The position numbers and the translations under genes were made by a program. The notes beneath the pieces are model-generated. The model was given only the letters and a program-made list of their open reading frames with translations. It was not told where the DNA came from and searched no databases. Below, one piece after another: positions 9,223-17,748 of a stretch of 64,000 nucleotides of DNA; position 1 is the stretch's first letter, and each line of letters starts with the position of its first letter. This DNA comes from Bog-756 sp963734435 (GTDB lineage: Bacteria; Actinomycetota; Acidimicrobiia; Acidimicrobiales; RAAP-2), in the NCBI GenBank assembly GCA_963734435.1, contig CAVTHA010000007.1, positions 124,001 through 188,000 of the forward strand. The letters run 5' to 3'.

Positions 9223-9582
9223 TCAAGAGCGCCATGCGGGCGGTGCTCCTTGTAGTGCCGTGCCCGCTGGAATCGTCGGTTGTCCAGGCCGTCGGTGCGA
9301 GTAGGTCCATTTCCGTCGCACCAATTGTCGATGCCATCGCGGCAGGGTCTCCGGCTGGACAACGAAGCGTCCCCGGCGAGCAGCCAACAGAAGTCGGCTC
9401 GATCCAGCGAGAGCGGCTCGATCTACAGGCAGTAGTGCCGGACGCGCCACCTGTCGACGCAAGACGGGGACCTGATGGCGAAGAACGACGACTTCGATGG
9501 CCAGGTTCTGTTGGCCGCCCCGCAAGAGCCGGACCAGCTGAATCAGACGTACGAACGCAACGTAGAGGAAGGAGAGCGCCAC
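9223..9582 (-). mobile_element. N-terminal fragment of an rve/DDE-type transposase
   Basis: From a GTG at 9582 the frame reads ALSFLYVAFVRLIQLVRLL, VVVLRHQVPVLRRQVARPAL and PETLPRWHRQLVRRKWTYSH. This is the helix-turn-helix N-terminus of the integrase-core transposases found repeatedly in this window (29.8, 31.8, 62.9 kb). It loses homology after RRPGQPTIPAGT and the catalytic DDE domain is missing. It is a dead remnant; no terminal repeats were found. Confidence 0.75.
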
Positions 9583-9587
9583 GCTCT

Positions 9588-9635
9588 ATCTTCGCCAGCA
9601 GGGCCCTGGTCGCATCTTCGCCAGCAGGGCCCTGG
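9588..9635. repeat. 22-bp direct repeat, two copies
   Basis: A 22-base word beginning ATCTTCGCCAGCAGGGC occurs at 9588-9609 and again at 9614-9635, separated by four bases. It lies just outside the start of the transposase fragment. It could be a slipped duplication. Confidence 0.7.
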
Positions 9636-9928
9636 CCGCGGAAGTCCAGGTGACCGGACAGGGTTTTCGGCATCCACACGATCCCTCGATCTCCTGGCTC
9701 ATAGTGAACCGTTCGTTCCGCACTATGTAGGGCCGAACGTCCCAAATGGTGTAGTCCCCTCGTGCCGGTCGGGTGGGTACGCAGGGCGGAACCGACCAAG
9801 CCCACGTCCTCGAACAGGAAGTTCCCCCACCCACCAGGAAATCGATTGTCGCCGTTCGCTCGTCGCCGGTCGGGGAGATGTCGAGCATGCTTCTTGCACC
9901 GCCCGCCGGTCTCGATAAAGGACACCGG

Positions 9929-10353
9929 TCAGGGCTCGTGGCGTCGCCCGATCCGCCGGCCGCTGATCTCGTCAATGGAGATGCGCACAAAAAGGTCCCG
10001 ATCCGAGCCGGCCCAGGGCAACAAGCCGACAGCCTGGACTCCCCGGTCGGTATCGACCGACTGTGGTAAATGAGCACACCGACCGACAACCAGCACACTC
10101 CACCCCTCGTGATAGACGTTGTCCTCCCCGTCTATCTCGAAGGCCGCGACCGAATCCACGGTCGCCCGAGCGAGATCACCTCCGCTGCGTATGCAAATCA
10201 GAATGGTGTCCTGGAGGAGGGCGTAGTTGACAGGAAAGATGGCTGGATAGCCCCGTACGACTACGGAGCGCGGCCCAGGCCATGCTGTTCCAGCAGTCGC
10301 AAGCATTCCGCTCGTTCAAGATCGGTAAGGCGATTGAGTTCATCTGGGCTCAT
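9929..10353 (-). pseudogene. Frameshifted PPOX-family flavin-binding protein, second copy
   Basis: The start at ATG 10353 reads MSPDELNRLTDLERAECLRL then LEQHGLGRA. A frame change near 10270 leads to VVVRGYPAIFPVNYALLQDT, VAAFEIDGEDNVYHEGWSVL and the family ending FVRISIDEISGRRIG, with the stop at 9929-9931. Joined, this is a normal ~140-residue PPOX split-barrel protein related to the one at 409-867. Only the single frameshift breaks it, so a sequencing indel is possible. On its left, 9640-9928 reads on the minus strand like more decayed coding sequence (YTIWDVRPYIVRNERF) that I cannot place. Confidence 0.65.
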
Positions 10354-10719
10354 GGCACCAATTCTGTCGACAACCGAGGTCGAGCTGGTCGGGGACGAGG
10401 CTTATCACCTTGGATCGTGAGACCTCCCATGACAGGCAGAACCGTACCTCGATTGTGATGGCGACCCAGACAAGCGGATAGGACAGCGTTCTCCTCGGAC
10501 TTCGACCTTGTAAGACGACCCGTCGCAGGCTGGCGGTGCCGCAGCACTCAGACCAAAACGGTGCGCGCCACTCGTGCACAACGGTCCCAAAGGGGGTGAC
10601 TGGCTTGTGACCAATGGCCCTATCGAACGCGCGCTCAGTATGAAATCCTGGCCATGAGCACCAACGCCAATCCACCTAGATCACGTTCCGATTTGACCCG
10701 ATAGGGAGACGATTTCGAC
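10354..10719. other. Intergenic stretch, nothing assignable
   Basis: About 365 bases between the second PPOX gene and the ferritin-like gene. Minus-strand frames are open for up to 110 codons but show no family pattern or ribosome site. The right end carries the GGGAG ribosome site of the next gene. Confidence 0.4.
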
Positions 10720-11238
10720 ATGGACATCGGCCGCACATCACGAGGCATTGCCAACACAGCCGAACTACCGAGCGGTGCTAGCACCTGGGAGCGTGGGCTC
10801 TTTGACCACCTCACCGAACACATCAAACACGAGCGCGGACTTCTGAAGGAATACGCCGAGGCAGCCAGATCAACGGATTCGAAGGCGTTGGCCTATCTCA
10901 TCAATTTGCTCCTTGCCGATGAGCTCCGACACCACAGCCTTTTCAAGCAGCTCGCGCAATCACTGAAGTCGAGTGCTGAACTTGGAGCCGTGAGCCCGAA
11001 AGTACCCAGAATGGACTTCGACCAGCAAGACCGTGCAGGGGTTCGGGATGTCACTGAGCGCCTCTTGAAACATGAACAGGCGGACACGCGTGAGCTCAAA
11101 CGGCTTCAGCGGGAGCTGAACGAGGTCAAGGACACGTCACTGTGGAGCGTCCTGGTGGAGCTGATGCAGCGGGACACGGAGAAGCACATGGCGATTCTTC
11201 GATTCGTCCTGCGCCATACGAGGACTTGCGCCGTATAG
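10720..11238 (+). CDS. Ferritin-like (four-helix) protein
   Basis: A 172-residue all-helical protein. Helices carry the di-iron style spacing LFDHLTEHIKHERGLLKEYA, then LLADELRHHSLFKQLAQSL and later LLKHEQADTRELKRL and MQRDTEKHMAILRFVL. The E-x6-E and DELRHH groups are those expected of ferritin-like or rubrerythrin-like carboxylate bundles, which handle iron or peroxide. It could also be a structural four-helix protein without metal. ATG 10720 is preceded by GGGAG. It stands alone. A second ferritin-like gene is at 39641-40057. Confidence 0.7.
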   Translation: MDIGRTSRGIANTAELPSGASTWERGLFDHLTEHIKHERGLLKEYAEAARSTDSKALAYLINLLLADELRHHSLFKQLAQSLKSSAELGAVSPKVPRMDFDQQDRAGVRDVTERLLKHEQADTRELKRLQRELNEVKDTSLWSVLVELMQRDTEKHMAILRFVLRHTRTCAV

Positions 11239-11268
11239 CTCAGCCTCGGGCCAATCTTCTCTTGCGGC

Positions 11269-11530
11269 TTTAGCTGAACCCTCCGCCAGGCGTGGGGTCG
11301 GGGAAGTTCGGCACCCCATGGGAGCGGATGCAACGGGCGTACGCTAGGGCGGCGACCTCGTTCGTAGAGCCGCTTCTCCCCTGTGTTGCCGAGCAGCGGC
11401 TGTCGTGGTGGTTGACCCGATGCCGGCCACGCCAGGCGAACCTGAACCGCCACCACAGGCCGCGGTGAGGATACCCAACGGCTTCGAGTGCAAGGCAGCC
11501 GGGGCATAAACCACGGCTGACCTGCACTGT
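11269..11530 (-). pseudogene. Remnant of a small actinobacterial lipoprotein
   Basis: One minus frame reads LGILTAACGGGSGSPGVAG, a lipobox (LTAAC) with the glycine/serine linker typical of secreted lipoproteins. After a frame change the end reads ALAYARCIRSHGVPNFPDPT followed by GGGFS and a stop. The CMRSHGVPNFPDP-type ending is common in short actinobacterial lipoproteins of unknown role. Most of the body is missing or scrambled. Confidence 0.5.
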
Positions 11531-11770
11531 CGGGGTGGAGGTAGTGATAATATTTTCAAACCGCTCCCGACCCCTTGCCAAGGTACTTGAGCTGGTCTGA
11601 CGTGATTCTGGAGAGCTGGTTCGAGTCTCGCTTAGACGGGCGCCGCCGAACGGCGAAAGCGGCTACCCCCTTCCCCAGAGTTCCATCAGTTCACACCCCG
11701 TCGGTATAAGTACATATCGATCCCAACGCATACACAATCCACCCGGATCCGGTATATGCGCCGACGAGAC

Positions 11771-13411
11771 CTAGCGGCTGGCGCTTCGGGCCAGGAGGTG
11801 GTGCTCGACGGCGAACGCCGTAGCACTTGCTCGTGAGGAAACACCGATCTTCCTGAAGATGTTCGACAGGTGTCGTGACACGGTCTTGGGGCTGAGGAAC
11901 AGTTCCGTGGCGATCTCGTTGTTGGTAAGCCCGCCGGCGACCAGCCGGAGAACCTCCGCCTCTCGCTCGGTGAGACCAGCGGGCAACGCTGACTTGCTGT
12001 CAGCCAGCGCCTCGTGGGCATTGAGCCCCGCGCCGATCTGGTCGAACAATCGGGCGGCAGCGTCGAAGGACGCGCTCGCGCCTGCCTCGTCTCCTGCCGT
12101 GCGTAACGCTTGGCCAAGGAGCGTGCGGACTGTCGCTTCCTCGTATGGGACACCCAGTCCGTGCCAGGATTCGACAGCCTGCTGCAGGACCACGGACGCG
12201 GCTGGGTCTTCATCGGCCAGCATGAGCCGGCCCCGAGTCGACTGCTCGGTGGCCTGAAGCGAAGCTGTTCCGAAGGTGGCCACCGTCGTCTCGAGCTCGG
12301 CCAGGGCACGGTGCGCGGCATCGAGCTTTCCGGCTCCTACTGCGATCTGCACCAGCATCGCCAACAGGCCCGCTCGACCGAGGGGATTCGATTGCTGGGT
12401 TAAGCAGCTCGTGATGATCGTCATGGCCTCGTCGATCCGGCCCTGGGCCAGGCAGAGGAGCGCGAGCCCACCGCAGGGCGACCCACCGACCTCCTGTGAC
12501 CGGGCGAAGGCGGCCTCTGCCTGATCGAGCTGGACGAGCCGGCGTCTGATATCACCGAGCTCGGCCCACGCCGCCGCACTGTTGGTAACGTGGCTCACCC
12601 GGAGCTCCTCGCAGGCTCGGGTCGCTTCCCCTTCGGCGGCGCCAAGCACGCCCCGCCGCTTGAGCACGATTGCCCGGTGCAGACGGCAGATGCCGGGGAA
12701 GACGGCGAAGGGGTGTTGCTGTGCCCAGCGCAGGGTTGCGTCCGTCCACTCCGCCGCCCGGTCGAAGTCGCCAAGTTCCTCACACGCGGCTATGAGGCTG
12801 CAATACACCTTGCCCGTTGCGAAGGGCCCGAGCCGCCCTTCGACCGCGAAGAGCATGGCCTCGTCCAGATGGGCCATGCCGTCATCGACCTTGCCCTGGT
12901 CGATGAGGATGCGCCCCTGGGTCTGCAGCGCCTCCGCTTCGAGGTCGGTGGACCGCAGCCGCCGCCCGAGATCCAGCGCCGTGGTTGCGAGCCGGATTGC
13001 ACGGTCAAGGTCGCCGGCACCATGGGCCATCTCCGCTTCGCGCAGGAGCAGGTTTCCATAGGCGACGCAATCGGTGTCGTCGTCGAGGGCGCGCCGGGCG
13101 CGCCGAAGCCAGCCGCTGGCGGCGGCCGGCCGGGCGCAGATGGCGTGATGCTCCCAGAGCCACACGGCGCACTGACCTGCCCGGCGCCCGTCGCCCTGCT
13201 CGTCATAGATCCGGTACACGGCCTCGCGGGCAGCAATGCACTCGTCGAGCCGGCCGAGCCACCACGCGGCCTCCGCTTCCGAGTCGAGCCGGTCCGCCTC
13301 CAGGCCCGGGGAGTCCACCCTGGTGCCACGGGAGGCGTCGAGCGCAGCCTGCCAGTCGTGGCGGCGCAGCGCATCGTGGACTGACTCGAGCGGATCGCCG
13401 ACGCTCACCAC
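11771..13411 (-). CDS. TPR-containing LuxR-family transcriptional regulator
   Basis: A 546-residue cytosolic regulator. Residues ~1-470 are repeated helical pairs of tetratricopeptide type (e.g. DLDRAIRLATTALDLGRRL, KVDDGMAHLDEAMLFAVEGR), serving as a sensor or protein-interaction scaffold. Residues ~478-540 form a LuxR/GerE helix-turn-helix, LTEREAEVLRLVAGGLTNNE then LFLSPKTVSRHLSNIFRKIG, which binds DNA. No P-loop ATPase is present, so it is a short relative of LAL/MalT regulators. It is divergent from the methyltransferase gene at 13843, with 430 bases and a 34-base palindrome between them. It likely controls that gene. Confidence 0.88.
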   Translation of the reverse strand: MVSVGDPLESVHDALRRHDWQAALDASRGTRVDSPGLEADRLDSEAEAAWWLGRLDECIAAREAVYRIYDEQGDGRRAGQCAVWLWEHHAICARPAAASGWLRRARRALDDDTDCVAYGNLLLREAEMAHGAGDLDRAIRLATTALDLGRRLRSTDLEAEALQTQGRILIDQGKVDDGMAHLDEAMLFAVEGRLGPFATGKVYCSLIAACEELGDFDRAAEWTDATLRWAQQHPFAVFPGICRLHRAIVLKRRGVLGAAEGEATRACEELRVSHVTNSAAAWAELGDIRRRLVQLDQAEAAFARSQEVGGSPCGGLALLCLAQGRIDEAMTIITSCLTQQSNPLGRAGLLAMLVQIAVGAGKLDAAHRALAELETTVATFGTASLQATEQSTRGRLMLADEDPAASVVLQQAVESWHGLGVPYEEATVRTLLGQALRTAGDEAGASASFDAAARLFDQIGAGLNAHEALADSKSALPAGLTEREAEVLRLVAGGLTNNEIATELFLSPKTVSRHLSNIFRKIGVSSRASATAFAVEHHLLARSASR

Positions 13412-13587
13412 GGCGCCGCTTCGATCATGAGAAGATGCTAGTCAGCGCGTCGAAGACGGGCGCCGAGCCGTCGGCCGCATCCACCGCTGGGGCGAGCTCG
13501 GCGCCGACGTGATCGAGCACGGATCAACCAGGCCACGTTCTCGCCGACTCGGGCATCGGAGGGGTGACCAATCCTCTTGCGTCCGCC

Positions 13588-13621
13588 CCCACGGGATGGG
13601 GCGTTCGCCCCATCCCGTGGG
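13588..13621. repeat. Perfect 16+2+16 inverted repeat in a divergent intergenic region
   Basis: The left arm CCCACGGGATGGGGCG (13588-13603) and the right arm CGCCCCATCCCGTGGG (13606-13621) are exact reverse complements around TT. It sits between the LuxR regulator (starts 13411, minus) and the methyltransferase (starts 13843, plus). No gene ends here and no T-run follows, so a terminator is unlikely. A regulator-binding dyad or an RNA hairpin in the methyltransferase leader are the main options. Confidence 0.8.
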
Positions 13622-13842
13622 CGATCGGGCTCATTGAAATGAGGTACTCGGCCGACGACAGAAGCGAGACGCTTCGTCATGATGGTGCCGTGCCCCCAGC
13701 CGACGGACCCCGCGACGTGGCTCAGCTCATCCGAGTCGGTCGCGACCGCGAGGCGGCCAAGCAGGGGGGCACCAGACGAGTCACGGGCGTCGGGCGAGGT
13801 CGTGCACAGCGACGCCCGACCGACAACGAGCAGGAGAAAGAC

Positions 13843-14661
13843 ATGAGCGAGACCCTGACCCTCGACGACTTGACCGCGGTCAAGGAGAAGCAGCATGCGA
13901 CGTGGTCCTCGGGCGACTACGCCGTGATCGGCACCACGCTACAACTGATGGGAGAGGAGTTGTGCGAGGCGGTCGACCTGTCCGCCGGTTGGAAGGTCCT
14001 CGACGTCGCCGCCGGTAACGGCAATGCCGCACTGGCCGCCGCTCGCCGCGGCTGCGAGGTGATCGCCACGGACTACGTGGAAGGCCTGCTCGACCGGGCC
14101 CGACGCCGGGCGGACGCCGACGGATTGCTCCTTACCACGAAGGTGGCCGATGCCGAGGATCTCCCCTTCGCCGACGGCACCTTCGATGCCGTGCTGTCCA
14201 CCGTCGGCGTGATGTTCACACCTGATCCCCGACGTGCCGCGCGCCAGCTGGTCCGAGTAGTCCGCACGGACGGTCGCATCGGACTCGCGAACTGGACCCC
14301 AGAGGGGTTCGTGGGTCAAATGTTCAGGATCGTCGGTCAGCACGTCCCGCCTCCCGCTGGCGTACCGTCCCCTCTGCAATGGGGCACTGAGGCTGGGGTC
14401 GAGGCTCTCTTGGGTTCCGAGTGCAATGTCGAAGTGACTCGGCGGAACTTCACGTTCCGGTATCGCACCGCTCACGACTACTTCGAGACGTTCAAAGCGT
14501 TCTACGGACCGATCGTCAAGGCGCTGGCCGCTCTTGACCAGACTGGGCAAGCTTCACTCCGCGACCAGCTCGTTGCGCTCGCCGAAGACTACAACCGCAA
14601 CGAGAACGACGCTCTTACCATCGACTCGGAATATCTCGAAGTCATCGCAATCCGCCACTAG
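13843..14661 (+). CDS. Class I SAM-dependent methyltransferase
   Basis: A 272-residue methyltransferase of the UbiE/Methyltransf_11 type. Motif I is VLDVAAGNGNAALAAARRGC (~47-66), motif II ends VIATDYVEGLLDRAR, and motif III-IV is VADAEDLPFADGTFDAVLST. Such proteins methylate small molecules; the acceptor is unknown. I chose ATG 13843 because AGGAGAAAG lies seven bases upstream and the family starts there; an upstream in-frame ATG would add 93 residues that run through the palindrome. The LuxR-regulator/methyltransferase divergent pair is a common actinobacterial arrangement. The gene ends 63 bases before the tRNA-like repeat block. Confidence 0.9.
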   Translation: MSETLTLDDLTAVKEKQHATWSSGDYAVIGTTLQLMGEELCEAVDLSAGWKVLDVAAGNGNAALAAARRGCEVIATDYVEGLLDRARRRADADGLLLTTKVADAEDLPFADGTFDAVLSTVGVMFTPDPRRAARQLVRVVRTDGRIGLANWTPEGFVGQMFRIVGQHVPPPAGVPSPLQWGTEAGVEALLGSECNVEVTRRNFTFRYRTAHDYFETFKAFYGPIVKALAALDQTGQASLRDQLVALAEDYNRNENDALTIDSEYLEVIAIRH

Positions 14662-14723
14662 CCGGTGATCCGCGCATTGCGGGGCCTAGTGATTGGCGTC
14701 TGGCGGCCGTCAACAGAGGTCAG

Positions 14724-14890
14724 TGGAGGTGAAGGGACTCGAACCCTCGGCCTCTACATTGCGAATTCAGACCACCCGTTTGCTCGACCTGCAGAAACTC
14801 ACACGGTTCCAGCTAAATGCCCATTTCGGTTGACCACCCGTGACCGTGAGACACACCACTACCCCCTTGCATCGCGCACGGATCGCGCAC
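14724..14890 (-). repeat. 167-bp repeat block A carrying a tRNA 3'-half
   Basis: Read on the minus strand, 14770-14724 gives an anticodon arm CTGAATTCGCAATGTAG (loop TTCGCAA, anticodon CGC, alanine), a variable loop AGGCC, a T arm GAGGG-TTCGAGT-CCCTT and the acceptor strand CACCTCC with discriminator A. The D arm and 5' acceptor strand are missing. The block ends at 14872-14890 with TCGCGCACGGATCGCGCAC. Block B at 20624-20790 has the same parts at the same spacing, exactly 5900 bases away. Relative to B the T stem differs by a compensatory C/G swap, which suggests both descend from working tRNA genes or recombination sites built on them. Confidence 0.65.
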
Positions 14891-14964
14891 GGAAGGAGCC
14901 CGACCTCTTTTGGACTCATCTCGTCCATCGCAACGGTCAGGGGAACCTGCCGTTCGGGAGGCCG

Positions 14965-17533
14965 CTATTCCTCATGCAGCGCGTGCGCCGTCGCGGTGCG
15001 AGCGGCCCGGCGACCGGGGAGTACTGCCGCCACGTTCGCCAGCACCAGGGCGACGACCGCCGCGAGGAGCAGCGACGGCACCGGAACCGTTGGAGCCGGC
15101 ACCGCGCCGATCTCCTCGGCGAAGAGCGTCCACAGCCACCGGCCCAGCACGATGCCGAGCGGGATGCCGACCGCGATCCCGATCGAGGCGGCGATAGAGG
15201 CGTGCCAGGCCACCGCGGCTGCCAGCTGGCGTTGGACGAAGCCCAACACCTTGAGCTGCGCGAGGTCTCGGCGACATCGCCGCACCGACGCAGCGAGCGC
15301 CAGCCCGAGCGCCACGATCGCCGCCAGTCCGAGGCCTCCGGCGAGCAGGACCGGGGTCGTGCCCATGGACCGGTAATTGACAATCTGCCGCGGGGCGCTG
15401 GATGCCGAGGACGGTGGCAACGTTCCCCCCGCAGATCGAGTCGGGTGCCTGTTGAGCCAGGATCCGGTTGGCCGCGTCGGAGAGCCGCTGCGCCGCGGCA
15501 CGACCCTCCGACGAGCCCTGGCCTCCCCGGACCCGTACGAAGACCATGTTCGGTCCGTTGCAGGACGCGCTGTATCCCTGCGGACCCAGGTTCTCGGTCA
15601 CCGGGCCGGCATCGGCCGGGACCGCCGCACCGACCCCCATGGAGGTGTGGAGCCCCTCGGCGATCCCAATGGCCGGCATCGTGGCCACGCCGACGATGGT
15701 GAGCCGGATGGGTCGGCGCGGGTAGCCGGGGACGTAACGGAGATCGACGGTGTCGCCGATCCGCTTATGGAGCTGCGCCATCGTCGCCGCACCCAGGACG
15801 ATCTCGTGCGATGTCGCCAGCGCCCGACCCGAGGTGATGGGTGGAGTGACCGGGGAGCCCGGGTTGGACAACAGGCTGGGGACCTCGACCCCGTCGAGCT
15901 GCATGGTGGCGAACCAGACGCCCGACGACGTAACCCCGGGGTCGTGCCGGAGCGTGGTCAACGCCGCGTTCGGGACCGGCCCGTACCCATCGGAACTCTG
16001 TACCGCGTAGTCCCAATTCCAGCCATAGAGGGCCGGATGGGACACCAATGCGTGCAGGCTCGAGCCGAAGGTCAACGTAGTGGTCAGGACGATCATCGCG
16101 ATCACGGCCGAAAGGACGGCCCAGCGGAAGTGACCGGCTGCCCGTCCGTAGCGTGGGTCGACCGAAAGGGAGGCGCCTGCCACGGCCGACGGGGGCAGGC
16201 CGCTCTGGGTTATGAACCGCACGGTGGTCGAACGGTAAGCACGGGCACGGGCGCGAGCACGCCGTTGGGCGCGATGCGGCGTCCCGAGGAACGCCATGAG
16301 CACGGCCGCTGCGCCGATGACGACGGTCATCACGGCGAACCCGGCGCCAAGCACGGTCCAGTCCGCGTTCACACCCCGGTCGGGGTAGACGTTGCGCACG
16401 GGCCCGATCGGGAAGAGGGGTGACAGGGCCACCGCCACCCCGACCGCGAGGACCGAACCGACCACGACCGAACCGAGGAGGCCGAGGAGGCCGTCGAGGC
16501 CTGTGGTCGCGGGGTCCGCACCGATAGCCCGCATGACGTCCAGGTCGTGCTCGCGGGCGCTTAGCTGGCTGGCGACGAGTTGGATCGCCAAGAGAAGAGT
16601 CGCGAGTGCAGCGATGAACCCGAACGCCCCGAGCGCGAGTGCCTCTGGCCGTATCGACTGGCCGGCCTGCGCCTCGAGCTGTGCGGTGACCTGGAAGTCG
16701 GTGAAGTAGCGTTCGGTCGAGTTCCAGCGCCGCTCTACCGCCGCGACGTCGGCTGCACCCCTGCGCAGCTGTACACCCAGGTACACGATGTTGCCGGCGT
16801 CGTTCACCGATCGGGTGAGCGCGGGCGTCGCCACGATGTAGGTCGGGAACTTGGCGATCTGGTCCTGCACCACCTCCCGGTTCAGCAGCCCGATGCCGAC
16901 GATCTTGAGCCCGACGCGCCGGACCGGCCCGGCACCCGAGCTCGAGGTGAGCACGACGGGGAGCACCTCACCGAGGTGCAGCCCCAGCGCCGCCGCGGCG
17001 TTTTGCGTGACCATGACCTCGTCGGCGCGGGCAGGATTGGCCATCCGCCCGCTCGTGACGGCGAAGCGGTCTTGGTTGAACAGGAGGCCATCGACACTCC
17101 CAACGAGCACGACGTTGCTGTTGAGGCTCCGCTCGTCGACCTTACCGGCCTTGACGAGCGATGCGCCGAGGCCCTCGTAGCTCTCGACTCTGGTCACCTG
17201 GGGGTAGCGGCGCACGGCGTCAACCAGTTGCTGCGCTTGGTTCGGCTGGGTGACGCCCGGGCCTCCGCCGGCGGGCACGATCATCATGTCCGAGGGGTTG
17301 GTCGCGGCTAGGAAGGTGGAGAAGGACGAGGCAGTCCTGCGGGCGGCCGCCAGTGATCCCAGCGCCACCCCACCGAGCAGGCCGATGAGGAGGACGAGCA
17401 CGAGATAGCTGGCGCGCAGGCGTCTCCAGGAGGCGACCGTCCGGTACCAGGCGGTCTGAACGGCCGAAGAGCCACGCCCGGCGCCACGCCGCCCCCGCTC
17501 CCCCTGGGCAGACGGGGAGGCTGCCTGCTCCAT
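14965..17533 (-). CDS. FtsX-like ABC transporter permease (one frameshift)
   Basis: About 855 codons of a large MacB/FtsX-type permease. After a basic N-terminus the first helix is YLVLVLLIGLLGGVALGSLA (~60-80), then an extracytoplasmic domain, a first FtsX block of three helices (~330-460) with the cytoplasmic motif SAREHDLDVMRAIGADP, a second outer domain, and a second FtsX block. Near 15400 a single-base frameshift interrupts the run; the second block continues as VLLAGGLGLAAIVALGLALA, RDLAQLKVLGFVQRQLAAAV and VPSLLLAAVVALVLANVAAV to the stop at 14965. No ATPase gene is adjacent, which is unusual. Start ATG 17533 precedes the first helix; GTG/ATG sites further up add non-homologous residues. 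Confidence 0.8.
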
Positions 17534-17748
17534 TGCCCCAGCCTGCCCGACTTTCGACCAACCGCCAATGTGGTCAGCAGGTGTGTCAACCTCGTGCTGC
17601 CACGAGCGCCGAACGGGTGCGGCGTGGGCGGGGCCCACTGCGACGAGGGTCCCGCGTGATCAGGCCCGAATCGGGTTCGAGCCAGCGTAGGGTGCGCTCC
17701 CGGGACACCTCCCCGTCAGAAGTCGGTCGGCGCCCGCCTGCCGCCAGC

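Noticed and set aside
13588..13621. Rho-independent terminator
   Set aside because: No gene ends toward it, the two flanking genes diverge, and no T-run follows on either strand.
14724..14800. A complete tRNA-Ala gene
   Set aside because: No D arm or 5' acceptor strand can be drawn in either block; only the 3' half is present.
14665..15702. Long plus-strand frame starting near the tRNA-like block (GGEGTRTLGLYIAN...)
   Set aside because: It is the antisense of a tRNA 3' half followed by antisense of the FtsX permease; this peptide is a familiar false gene.
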